From: Nostoc sp. C052
GTDB taxonomy: Bacteria > Cyanobacteriota > Cyanobacteriia > Cyanobacteriales > Nostocaceae
Assembly (NCBI RefSeq): GCF_013393905.1
Contig: NZ_CP040272.1
Location: 3,162,001 to 3,226,000, forward strand
Direction: 5' to 3'
Length of the DNA: 64,000 bases
Below are positions 44,430-53,010 of the stretch, piece by piece; positions within the stretch are counted from its first letter, which is position 1, and the number at the start of each line of letters is the position of its first letter. The position numbers and the translations under genes were made by a program. The notes under the pieces are model-generated. The model ran no database searches. It was not told the DNA's origin and saw only the letters and a list, made by a program, of their open reading frames with translations.

Positions 44430-45389
44430 GTGTTGTGGGTGGAGACTGTGTTTTTCAGCGTTGTGATACCGACTTATAATCGCCAACCGATTTTAGAAAA
44501 GTGCCTCCGCGCTTTGGAGGTGCAGGAGTTGAGTCAGCCAAATTCGGTTATTGATTACGAGATTGTCTTGGTAGATGATGGTTCTATTGATGGTACATTG
44601 GAGTGGTTGGCAGAACACAAAGAAGAGTTTCCCCATGTGCGATGGTTTCAGCAAGACCATGCTGGTCCAGCTGCGGCTCGGAATTTGGGAGTAAAAGAGG
44701 CGCTGGGAGACACAATTATTTTTATTGATAGTGATTTGGTAGTGCTGAATAATTTCCTGCAAGCTCATGATAACGCCTTAGTGCAGGGGAAAGAGAAATT
44801 GGGGAGCGATCGCCTTTTCACTTACGGCGCAGTTATTAATACTTGTAATTTCAACAATCCAACGGCTGAACCCTACAAAGTCACAGATTTTTCAGCAGCT
44901 TTTTTTGCTACGGGGAATGTCGCAATCCCCAAACATTGGCTAGAGAAAGCCGGACTTTTTGACACCAGCTTTCAACTCTATGGCTGGGAAGATTTAGAAT
45001 TAGGTGTGCGACTGAAAAAACTAGGTTTGACACTAATTAAATGTCCAGAAGCCGTAGGATATCACTGGCATCCAGCATTTAACTTAGAACAAATTCCCCG
45101 ATTAATTGACCAAGAAATTCAACGTGGACGTATGGGAGTTTTGTTTTATCAAAAACATCCCACATGGGAAGTGCGGATGATGATTCAAATGACTTGGCTG
45201 CATCGCTTACTTTGGGGTATTCTTTCACTCAATGGTGTACTGAATGAACGGACAATGGCTCCGTTCTTGCAATGGCTAATTAATTTAGGTAAACCGCAAT
45301 TAGCTTTAGAAATTGCTCGAATCTTCCTCAACTGGTATAACGTGAAGGGTGTTTATGAAGCTTATGCTCAAATGCAGCAAACATTGTGA
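44430..45389 (+). CDS. Glycosyltransferase family 2
   Basis: This 319-residue GT-A glycosyltransferase has the nucleotide-sugar motifs SVVIPTYNRQPILEKCL, IVLVDDGSIDGT, and the DxD-type IFIDSDLVVLNN, with GWEDLELGVRLKKLG as the acceptor ED motif. The start is uncertain: GTG at 44430, 44439 and 44448 are all possible. The donor and acceptor are unknown; it may act on cell-surface glycans. Confidence 0.88.
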   Translation: MLWVETVFFSVVIPTYNRQPILEKCLRALEVQELSQPNSVIDYEIVLVDDGSIDGTLEWLAEHKEEFPHVRWFQQDHAGPAAARNLGVKEALGDTIIFIDSDLVVLNNFLQAHDNALVQGKEKLGSDRLFTYGAVINTCNFNNPTAEPYKVTDFSAAFFATGNVAIPKHWLEKAGLFDTSFQLYGWEDLELGVRLKKLGLTLIKCPEAVGYHWHPAFNLEQIPRLIDQEIQRGRMGVLFYQKHPTWEVRMMIQMTWLHRLLWGILSLNGVLNERTMAPFLQWLINLGKPQLALEIARIFLNWYNVKGVYEAYAQMQQTL

Positions 45390-45433
45390 TTGAAAAGTTG
45401 AGATCAGCAGTCAGAATATAGCATAGGGCGACA

Positions 45434-46234
45434 ATGCAAAAACTTCTTTTTAATGACAGAGATAGATTTAGAGCGCAGGCCCTATTTCTTGGTGAAGATA
45501 TCAACTTACAGACGTTGGAGAATTACGTTTGCTTGGCGACTATGCCAGTAATGATTTCAGTCGGTGAACACGGCTGTGCGGTACTGCTGGACTATGGTGC
45601 AGTTGTCCTGTTTAATCTTGAGCCGAAAGAAAAGTCAGTCTTCTTAACCAAACTATCCTCTCAAGTTAGTGACTCTTTTGCCGACCCGGAAACAGAAGAG
45701 GTGGAAGTTTATCTCAACGTTGTGGAGAGTGAGCGAGTTAAGGAAGGAAAAATTTTTCTCCATGAATTTAGTGTAGAACGCTTGCAGATAGTGGCAGATA
45801 TTCTCGCTAAAAGTGTTGTGCTGTCTCATTATGAAACTAGCCTCGCGGCTGTATTCGATCAAATTGAACCGTTTGCGGCTAGTCTCCAGCGTGAACACAG
45901 GGGAAGACGCCAGAGTAGGGAATTACTGCGTCAACTTGGGACTACGCTGTTAGTTCAACATAAGATTGTAGGGCGAGTTGAGATCATTGATAAGCCGGAG
46001 TTGCTCTGGGAGTCCCCACAGCTAGAAAACTTATATCTGCGTTTGGAGGATGAATACGAAATCCGTGAGCGTCACAATGCCTTAGAACGCAAACTAGAGC
46101 TAATTACCCAAACAGCACAAACAGTGTTGGAGTTCATGCAGCATAGCAGTAGTCAGCGAGTGGAGTGGTATGTAGTGATTCTGATTGTGGTGGAGATTCT
46201 GCTGTCACTGTACGACATCATTTTTAAAGGCTGA
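45434..46234 (+). CDS. RMD1/DUF155 family protein
   Basis: The 266-residue product has the DUF155 domain (HEFSVERLQIVADILAKSVV, LRLEDEYEIRERHNALERKL) and one C-terminal transmembrane helix (WYVVILIVVEILLSLYDII). Homologues include yeast RMD1 and the conserved YagE-type family. The molecular role is unknown. It lies 44 bases behind the glycosyltransferase and may be co-transcribed with it. Confidence 0.85.
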   Translation: MQKLLFNDRDRFRAQALFLGEDINLQTLENYVCLATMPVMISVGEHGCAVLLDYGAVVLFNLEPKEKSVFLTKLSSQVSDSFADPETEEVEVYLNVVESERVKEGKIFLHEFSVERLQIVADILAKSVVLSHYETSLAAVFDQIEPFAASLQREHRGRRQSRELLRQLGTTLLVQHKIVGRVEIIDKPELLWESPQLENLYLRLEDEYEIRERHNALERKLELITQTAQTVLEFMQHSSSQRVEWYVVILIVVEILLSLYDIIFKG

Positions 46235-46254
46235 AGACGCGATAAATCGCGTCT
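46235..46254 (+). terminator. Palindrome after the DUF155 gene
   Basis: AGACGCGAT-AA-ATCGCGTCT directly follows the TGA codon and is followed by CTACATC. It is the same hairpin family as 19805. The rest of the gap to 46532 has no recognised element. Confidence 0.5.
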
Positions 46255-46532
46255 CTACATCATGGTCTTGAGCTTCTCTGAATTGTTTGCAACTAGGTAG
46301 GAGAGAAAATTTATAACTATGTCATTATCAACTGAATGAAGCTAAGTGAAGTAATCACAAGGGTTTCAAGCCTTTTGTATTTCGTTACATAGTTGGGTTT
46401 ATTTGTGCCTAAGTAAGTCGGTATAATAAAATCCAACTGTGAGAATAAAAGTAAACAAGGCTCAAACCCTCTCTCCCCCTGCTCCCAGCAAGAACTGCCT
46501 TATCCCAACAATAATTATTTACGCTAACTTAC

Positions 46533-47972
46533 CTACTTATCTTCTTCCCCTTCTTTCCCGGAACCCCGATATTCATGCTCTCCTTCAATCTTTTGGGGTA
46601 CGAAGCCTGGAATGTCTGTAGCATCAATTGCAAAGACGAAAAACTTGTTTGGGTTGTCGATACCTGCTGGATGCAAAGCATCCGACGTTATAGTACCAAC
46701 GAAGTCGTTATCGTTGCTGATAAAGAGCGTATGCTTGATTGTGTGGTTGATAACCACATCTGGCCCAAAAGCCAAACCTTCAAGCTTGGCAGGTATGTCT
46801 TCTGGTCTGATCCCATTCTGAGTTAGCGTCGCTACGACATCAAGGAAGAGGGTTTTGCTAACTTCTTTACCCGCAAGGTTGCTTTCCCCGGTGATATTGC
46901 TGACTTCTTGAGCATTAGTTAGATCGATACGATATATCTTCTTGAAGACAGCCTGAGAAGCATCACCCAAACCCTTGCCATCTCGTTCGTCTACTAAGAA
47001 TTCGCGATCGCTAATGGATAAAATTTCACTTACTGTTGGATATTTCGGTTTAGCTGGTGTGCCGATATTATCTAGCTTATAGGCGTATTCTTGAGTAGCG
47101 CCTGTTGCAATATCGATCTTAACAATTCTGGTGTAAGCGCCATTAGTACCCCCATCCTGAATCAGCGGACTTTGCAGTATGCCGATTAGGGTCTTGCCAT
47201 TAGGAGTAATTGCCAGACCTTCCATACCCTTGTTTGCCACACGTCCAGATGTGTTACCGCTAATCTCTATAGCACCAACAGGATTTAGATTGCTGACAGC
47301 AAACTTGCTGTTGAGTGTAAAGACTTTGATGCGCTTACCTGTCTTGCGATCGAATTGGTACACATAAGGACCGTATTCATCAGAGATAAAGACGGACTTA
47401 CCATCATTCGATACACGCACGCCTTCAGGATCAAAACGGGCATTATTGGGATTGGTCGATATCTGAGTGGGGTCGAAGTTGTCTGAGCGTCCAGTGAAAT
47501 AGTAGCTGTTGTTGGCATTCAGGGCAGGGGAACCGTTAGGCACTCCCAGTCCTAACCCAATACCGTAGTATAGAGGCTTATTGCTGGATAGCAGAGTCGT
47601 GTCAACTAAATAAGGAGTAAGAGTAAAGGGCAACCCTAAAGGAGATCGACTTGGTTCGAGTTCCACAGTGATAGTTTGGAAGCGGTTGATATAGGATGTT
47701 GTGTCATCCACGGCACTATTGTATGCCTTGGCATTCGGGCCTCGATCTGGGATTGCAATGAAAGTGTTACGACCCGCATAGGCCAGTCCTGACCCAAAAC
47801 CACCAAGGAGGTTTCCCTGAACACCATTTTCGAGCGGAGCGGAGGTTTTCTGGGAGCGATCGCTGATATTACCACTCAGGGTTCCAATTGCGATCAGCTT
47901 AACATCTGCGTTGGCTGCGGGGGCAACAAAAAATGATGCTAACAAGAACAGAAAGAGATTTCTCTTGAGCAT
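46533..47972 (-). CDS. Esterase-like activity of phytase family protein, exported
   Basis: The 479-residue protein has a signal peptide (MLKRNLFLFLLASFFVAPAA-NA) and a beta-propeller body with GGFGSGLAYAGRNTFIAIPD, NARFDPEGVRVSNDGKSVF and the repeated GMEGLAITPNGKTL type motif of the esterase-like phytase (PF13449) family. Such proteins are periplasmic and thought to hydrolyse phosphoesters, but activity is poorly characterised. AGGA precedes the ATG. A His- and Glu-rich C-terminal tail (EGEHEYRGSGKEGEEDK) is present. Confidence 0.8.
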   Translation of the reverse strand: MLKRNLFLFLLASFFVAPAANADVKLIAIGTLSGNISDRSQKTSAPLENGVQGNLLGGFGSGLAYAGRNTFIAIPDRGPNAKAYNSAVDDTTSYINRFQTITVELEPSRSPLGLPFTLTPYLVDTTLLSSNKPLYYGIGLGLGVPNGSPALNANNSYYFTGRSDNFDPTQISTNPNNARFDPEGVRVSNDGKSVFISDEYGPYVYQFDRKTGKRIKVFTLNSKFAVSNLNPVGAIEISGNTSGRVANKGMEGLAITPNGKTLIGILQSPLIQDGGTNGAYTRIVKIDIATGATQEYAYKLDNIGTPAKPKYPTVSEILSISDREFLVDERDGKGLGDASQAVFKKIYRIDLTNAQEVSNITGESNLAGKEVSKTLFLDVVATLTQNGIRPEDIPAKLEGLAFGPDVVINHTIKHTLFISNDNDFVGTITSDALHPAGIDNPNKFFVFAIDATDIPGFVPQKIEGEHEYRGSGKEGEEDK

Positions 47973-48463
47973 ATCAGTATTCCTACTAGGTACAATATTT
48001 ATTTACGGATATTGTATTTTTTTCACTTTTTCATTATCTATGCCTAATGATTAAGCTATTTTTAAGCAAAGATTAAGCCAGGATTAATGTAGGAATGGCC
48101 GATGCTTACCAGTCTTAAGTTTAATGGGTAGGGCAGGGATATTTCTATTCCTGCCCCAATACTTCTTGGGTTTTGCACTTTTAACTCGGAATCGGGTTTG
48201 GGGTAAAGGTTAAAGGGGAAAGGAAAATTCTATCCCTTTTCCCTTTAACCCTTACCCTTTAACCGACTTATGCAAGAAGTCTAATTCAGGAGTCAGGAGC
48301 CAGAATACAGAAAAGGAATTCTGTGCGACTGGTGGATAGCGCAGCGTAAAGCCTGCGGCATGGCCTTAGAGACGCTGCGCGTAGCTTGCTTCCCCGTAGA
48401 GGTACGCTTAGAGCAAGTCTGCGATAGTGGGTATTTTCGAGTTGTATCTGAATAAACGGGTTT
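47973..48463 (+). other. Intergenic region with interspersed and REP-like repeats
   Basis: The region contains one copy (48157-48281) of an interspersed repeat beginning CAATACTTCTTGGGTTTTGC and built of alternating GGTTAAAGG and CCTTTAACC arms; relatives are at 55712 and 56802. A REP-like tract, GAGACGCTGCGCGTAGC, lies at about 48367. No gene was found. Confidence 0.5.
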
Positions 48464-48497
48464 AAAACCTCTCTCTTGTTAACAAGAGAAAGGTTTT
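48464..48497 (-). terminator. Terminator of the DEAD-box helicase gene
   Basis: The stem AAAACCTCTCTCTTGTT/AACAAGAGAAAGGTTTT has 17-base arms with one mismatch and lies 23 bases past the helicase stop, with a T-rich end on the minus strand. Confidence 0.65.
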
Positions 48498-48519
48498 CTA
48501 TTTGAACAGTTAAAGGAGA

Positions 48520-49860
48520 TTAGCGATCGCGTTTAGCAGAACGGCGCGATGCAGACGAACGAGCGCTAGGTTTATCGCCATTGGTGGCAGGTGGTGCGGC
48601 TTTACGTTTCGCTGATGTCGGTGGCGACAGTTTAGCAGTACGAGCCGGACGCTTGTCACTTCCTGGCTTTTGTCTGTGTTGCCGTCCATTGGGGATTGCT
48701 TCTGGCTCAATATCGAGGTTGGGGCCAAAGCCAGCAACTACTTCCCTGGGCAAGCGCTGCTCGATCAGTTTTTCGATATCTTTCAATAGAGGGTATTCAT
48801 CGACGCAAACCAGCGATACGGCTTCACCTGATGCACCAGCGCGACCGGTGCGGCCAATGCGATGTACATAATCTTCGGGTACATTGGGTAGATCGAAGTT
48901 AACTACATGGGGCAGTTCGCTGATGTCAAGACCTCTAGCAGCAATGTCCGTTGCTACCAGTACTTGCAAGCTGCCATTTTTGAACTTCGCCAAAGCGTTG
49001 GTACGCACAGGCTGGCTTTTATTACCGTGGATTGCCAGTGCTTGAATGCGGTCTTCACCCAACTGCTTCACCAAACGGTCAGCGCCATATTTAGTGCGAG
49101 TGAAGACTAACACTTGATACCAATTATCTCGCCGAATTAGATGAGCAAGTAATTGGCGTTTCTTGTCACGGTCTACCTGATAAATCTTCTGGGCGATCGT
49201 TTCGGCGGTAACATTGCGGCGTGCTACCTCAATCATTTTTGGGTTGTTGAGCAGTCCGGCGGCTAGTGCCTTAATTTTGTCTGAGAAAGTAGCGAAGAAT
49301 AGCAAATTTTGCCGCTGTTTGGGCAGAAGTGAGAGGATGCGGCGGATATCATGAATAAAGCCCATGTCCAACATCCGATCGGCTTCATCTAGAACCAAAA
49401 CCTCAATATGCGATAGGTTCAGCGTACCCTGCTGTACGTGGTCTAGCAGTCGCCCAGGAGTAGCGACCAAAATATCCACTCGACCCCTCAAACGCTGTTT
49501 TTGCAGATTAATCCCGACTCCGCCAAAAATCACCATTGAGTTGAGATTTAAGTACTTGCCGTACTCGCGCACGCTTTCTTCCACTTGGGCCGCGAGTTCG
49601 CGAGTCGGGGTGAGAATCAAGGCTCGGATCGGTGGGTATCCATTAGGCGTACCTTTGCTCTTGTTAGACGACAACCGATGTAAAAGTGGCAGGGTGAAAC
49701 TAGCGGTCTTGCCAGTGCCAGTTTGTGCCCCAGCTAACAAATCGCTACCCGACAATACAGCAGGAATCGACTGCATCTGGATTGGGGTGGGTTCCGTGTA
49801 CCCTCGTTCGGTAACAGCACGGATAATTTCATTGGACAAGCCGAGATGAGAAAAAGACAT
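48520..49860 (-). CDS. DEAD-box RNA helicase
   Basis: This 446-residue helicase has all the standard motifs: PTPIQ (Q), AGAQTGTGKT (I), PTRELAAQ (Ia), TPGRLLD (Ib), LDEADRMLDMGF (II, DEAD), VFTRTKYGADRL, ARGLDISELPHVVNFDLP (V) and HRIGRTGRAG (VI). Motif III is FATFS, where the family has SAT, a single-base change. The C-terminal tail is Arg/Lys/Ser-rich, as in RhlE types. ATG 49860 has TTGGAGTC upstream. The role is probably RNA remodelling and cold response. Confidence 0.93.
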   Translation of the reverse strand: MSFSHLGLSNEIIRAVTERGYTEPTPIQMQSIPAVLSGSDLLAGAQTGTGKTASFTLPLLHRLSSNKSKGTPNGYPPIRALILTPTRELAAQVEESVREYGKYLNLNSMVIFGGVGINLQKQRLRGRVDILVATPGRLLDHVQQGTLNLSHIEVLVLDEADRMLDMGFIHDIRRILSLLPKQRQNLLFFATFSDKIKALAAGLLNNPKMIEVARRNVTAETIAQKIYQVDRDKKRQLLAHLIRRDNWYQVLVFTRTKYGADRLVKQLGEDRIQALAIHGNKSQPVRTNALAKFKNGSLQVLVATDIAARGLDISELPHVVNFDLPNVPEDYVHRIGRTGRAGASGEAVSLVCVDEYPLLKDIEKLIEQRLPREVVAGFGPNLDIEPEAIPNGRQHRQKPGSDKRPARTAKLSPPTSAKRKAAPPATNGDKPSARSSASRRSAKRDR

Positions 49861-50075
49861 AAGACTCCAAAAATAACATCGGCCTGTCGCCAATGATGGC
49901 GTCAGTCTTAGGCGGACGGATAAAAATTATTGAAAAGCTGGATGGGCAGTAGCGCAAAGACTGAGAGCGAGTGCCGCATTATCTCATTTTAACAGATTGC
50001 CGTCCATTGTGTTGTTAAAGTTGCTCTGATTCAGTGTTGTGTTAAATTGGCATTACCTGCTTATAAAGCAAAGTA

Positions 50076-50588
50076 TTGAACAAATGGGAGAAATTCATTA
50101 TCGCAATCCAAAAGCAACTGATTAATTCACAAATCAAGTCACCTAGCGTCTTCTTGATTGACCATGAAAATAACAATCGTGGTCTGATCGATACCAATGA
50201 GGCGCTACAACTAGCCGAAAGCTTAGAGCTTGACCTAGTTGTAGTTTCCCAAGGCAAAGATGCTCCGATCGCGAAGATTCTCAACTATGGGAAGCTTCAG
50301 TATCAAAAGAAAAAACGTCAGAGCCAGAGTGCTAGACCCACAGTCAAGGAAGTTCGGTTCGGACTAAACGTGGGTATAGCTGATTACAATTTACGCATTG
50401 AGAAAGCAGTTCAATGGTTGAGTAAAGGCGATTCTGTGAAATTTGCCATCCGTTTACGAGGCCGAGAACATCAATATCGCGATCAAGCAGGAGAACTGCT
50501 AGACCGAATTGCAAACGATCTCAGTCAAGTAGGTAAAATCCAGTCGTTGGATAAACGCGCACTAATTGTTCAAGTTATTCCTGCTTAG
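50076..50588 (+). CDS. Translation initiation factor IF-3 paralogue, divergent
   Basis: The 170-residue product has both IF-3 domains: the N-terminal INSQIKSPSVFLIDHENNNRGL, the linker and the C-terminal PTVKEVRFGLNVGIADYNLR plus KFAIRLRGREHQYRDQAGEL. Differences from the main cyanobacterial IF-3 (shorter N-terminus and missing basic tail) mark it as a paralogue. A TTG start at 50076 has no good ribosome binding site. An in-frame ATT at 50097 stands 6 bases after GGGAG and would begin IIAIQKQLINSQI; E. coli infC uses AUU as a self-regulating start. Both are kept open. Confidence 0.85.
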   Translation: MNKWEKFIIAIQKQLINSQIKSPSVFLIDHENNNRGLIDTNEALQLAESLELDLVVVSQGKDAPIAKILNYGKLQYQKKKRQSQSARPTVKEVRFGLNVGIADYNLRIEKAVQWLSKGDSVKFAIRLRGREHQYRDQAGELLDRIANDLSQVGKIQSLDKRALIVQVIPA

Positions 50589-50727
50589 TTAATCTGGCGA
50601 TCGCTCGAAGATGTATTGTGGCAGCTTGTAAGGAACGAAAAAAGCCGGAGACAATCAATATTGTTGTTACTCAAGGTAAATTTAACTTTCCGACCAAACA
50701 AGCGCCACGCGCCGGGATATAACCAAA

Positions 50728-51342
50728 TCAATCGGCGCATTTAGTGATTAGGTGTGTCAAGGCATCAATCAAGCGATCGCTTTCCATTGGTATAATATCG
50801 CTCCCGTGCATGACATCCTGAGTAATATGAAAATGCACTAATGCCCCTAAGAGAATTCTCGCTGTTGCTTCTGGGTCAGGTATATTTAGCTCAGGAGCGG
50901 CCAAATATTGAGTGAGAGTTTCTGTCACTGGCTTAATCATCGCCTGAACACAAATTTGAGCTAACTCTGGAAAACGACCAGATTCCCCTATTAATACTCG
51001 CATAAATGCAGTATGTTCTTGGTCATTCTTCATCAGGTCTAATGCTTTGGTTCCTAAGTGATGCAGTACCGCTGCTGGTTCTCCTTCAATAGGTTCTGTG
51101 CCAAAAATGGAGTCGTTTTTTTTGCTTGCCAGTTGCTCTAAAAGTACTTTAAACAGTCCTTCTTTATCTTGAAAGTGGCTGTAGACTGTCGCTTTAGAAA
51201 CACCCGCAGCTACCGCTACCCGATCCATACTTGTACCAGCATAGCCATTTTGTAGGAACTCCTGCATTGCCCCTTGCAGAATTTGCTCTACTTTATCAAC
51301 AGAATGATCTCGATCAACTTCGTCAGCTTTAATCCGTACCAT
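50728..51342 (-). CDS. TetR family transcriptional regulator
   Basis: The 204-residue regulator has an N-terminal TetR helix-turn-helix, ILQGAMQEFLQNGYAGTSMD then VAVAAGVSKATVYSHFQDKE, and a helical ligand domain. It is divergently arranged with devB-like 51703, with 360 bp between them. It probably represses the exporter genes and its own gene; the ligand is unknown. AGAGAGGA precedes the ATG. Confidence 0.9.
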   Translation of the reverse strand: MVRIKADEVDRDHSVDKVEQILQGAMQEFLQNGYAGTSMDRVAVAAGVSKATVYSHFQDKEGLFKVLLEQLASKKNDSIFGTEPIEGEPAAVLHHLGTKALDLMKNDQEHTAFMRVLIGESGRFPELAQICVQAMIKPVTETLTQYLAAPELNIPDPEATARILLGALVHFHITQDVMHGSDIIPMESDRLIDALTHLITKCAD

Positions 51343-51620
51343 TTATTAATTATCCTCTCTTATAAACAATTTTAATAGATGCGGCAATTTACCTTACGTC
51401 ATTAATCCAGTTGTGACAAGCATTCTGGTGTATAACTCAATGCAAACTTCTTGGAAAAGGGACTGGGGATTGGGGGGATGAAGACGCAAGGGAGCGGGGT
51501 GCGGGGTGCAAGGAGGATGAAGAAAAATCTCCTCTTTCTACCTTTTATTCCCAATTTCCTCTTCTCCCTGCCCTTAGTCCTGGCGTGACCGATTAAATTG
51601 AGAATTTTAGTTTGGCGGTC

Positions 51621-51672
51621 TTGACTAAACTACTCCGTTTAGTTTAGCATGAATTGAACTGAACAGTTTAGT
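51621..51672 (+). promoter_or_regulatory. Candidate promoter and TetR operator of the exporter operon
   Basis: TTGACT (51621) and TAGCAT (51645) form a sigma-70-like pair with 18-base spacing. The inverted repeat CTAAAC-TACTCC-GTTTAG (51625-51642) lies between them. A second GTTTAG, in ACTGAACAGTTTAGT, follows at 51657-51672. An operator overlapping the promoter would fit repression by the divergent TetR protein; this is inferred only. Confidence 0.45.
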
Positions 51673-51702
51673 ACAAGTTACTAATGGGGAAAGGTGAACA
51701 CG

Positions 51703-53010
51703 ATGGTGCAGAACTGGAAATTAGAGGATTTAAAGTCTCCCCAAAATCTTTTGCGATCGCCTACCACACTAGCAATAATTGCATCACTAGCAATAGGTGG
51801 AGCTAGTGTTTACACGGTGCTAAAGTTTCAGGCGACCGCTAATGAGAAGCCAGCCACACCAATAGCTGTTCAGCCAGTGGTAAAAACAGTTACAGCATTG
51901 GGACGCTTAGAACCAAATGGAGAAGTTATAAAACTGTCTGCAACAACTTCTACTGAGGGAAGTTTGCTTCAGAAGCTATTGGTAAAAGAAGGCGAGCGCG
52001 TCAAGGCTGGGCAGGTAATTGCAGTCATGGACAGTCGCGATCGCTTACAAGCAAGTTTAGTGGAAGCTCAAAAACAAGTTCAAGTTGCCCAATCCAACCT
52101 TAACAAAGTAAAAGCGGGAGCAAAACAGGGAGAAATTGGAGCAAAACAAGCTGCTGTCAGCCGTCTGCAAGTCGAATTAGAGGGAAATATCAAAATCCAG
52201 CAAGCCACAATCGATCGCCTAGAAGCAGACTTGCAAGGACAACGAGAGAGTTTACAAGCAACAGTGGATCGCGTCGCCGCCGAAAAGCGGAATGCTCAAG
52301 TAGAAGTGCAACGCTACGAAGCTTTATATCAAGCAGGGGCAATTTCCAGTCAGCAAGCCGATCAAAAACGCTTGAGTGCAGAAACTTCTACTCAGCAGGT
52401 AATTGAAAACCAAGCCAATAAGACAAGAACTGTCGCTACTTTAGAACAGCAGATTAAAGAAGCTAAAGCGAACCGCAACCAAACCCTCGCTAGCTTGCAA
52501 CAGCAGATTAACGAAGCTAAAGCCACCCTTAACCAAACGGCTGAAGTCCGTCCTACAGACATTGCCAACGCCCAAGCAGAGGTAGACAGCGCTCAAGCGA
52601 CTGTGGCAAAAATTAGAGCGCAACTCGATCAAGCTTATGTCCGCGCACCTGAAGCTGGACAAATTTTAAAGATTAATACACGAGCCGGAGAAACCGTTTC
52701 TAATGACGGAATTGTAGAACTCGGTCGAACCGATCAGATGTATGCAGTCGCAGAAGTTTACCAAAGTGATATTAACAAAGTGCGATCGGGGCAACGGGTA
52801 AAGGTAATCAGTGATTCCCTTCCTGGAGAATTACAGGGAACCGTCGATTGGATGGGGATGCAGGTACAGCGGCAAAATCTCGTCAACAGCGATCCTTCTA
52901 GCAATATTGACGGCAGAGTAGTGGAAGTGCATGTGCGATTAGATGAAGCATCTAGCGTCAAAGCTGCCAAGTTTACCAATCTACAAGTAAAGGCAGTGAT
53001 AGAACTATGA
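51703..53010 (+). CDS. devB: HlyD/DevB-type membrane fusion protein
   Basis: The 435-residue adaptor has an N-terminal transmembrane anchor (TLAIIASLAIGGASVYTVL), a lipoyl/barrel half (TALGRLEPNGEVIKLSATTS), a long coiled-coil hairpin rich in Gln/Ala, and the returning half (VRAPEAGQILKINTRAGETV). It is a DevB-type periplasmic adaptor of an ABC exporter. ATG 51703 has AAGG 8 bases upstream and is preferred to GTG 51694. It overlaps devC by 4 bases. The cargo may be a glycolipid or another compound; several DevBCA sets occur in heterocystous cyanobacteria. Confidence 0.88.
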   Translation: MVQNWKLEDLKSPQNLLRSPTTLAIIASLAIGGASVYTVLKFQATANEKPATPIAVQPVVKTVTALGRLEPNGEVIKLSATTSTEGSLLQKLLVKEGERVKAGQVIAVMDSRDRLQASLVEAQKQVQVAQSNLNKVKAGAKQGEIGAKQAAVSRLQVELEGNIKIQQATIDRLEADLQGQRESLQATVDRVAAEKRNAQVEVQRYEALYQAGAISSQQADQKRLSAETSTQQVIENQANKTRTVATLEQQIKEAKANRNQTLASLQQQINEAKATLNQTAEVRPTDIANAQAEVDSAQATVAKIRAQLDQAYVRAPEAGQILKINTRAGETVSNDGIVELGRTDQMYAVAEVYQSDINKVRSGQRVKVISDSLPGELQGTVDWMGMQVQRQNLVNSDPSSNIDGRVVEVHVRLDEASSVKAAKFTNLQVKAVIEL

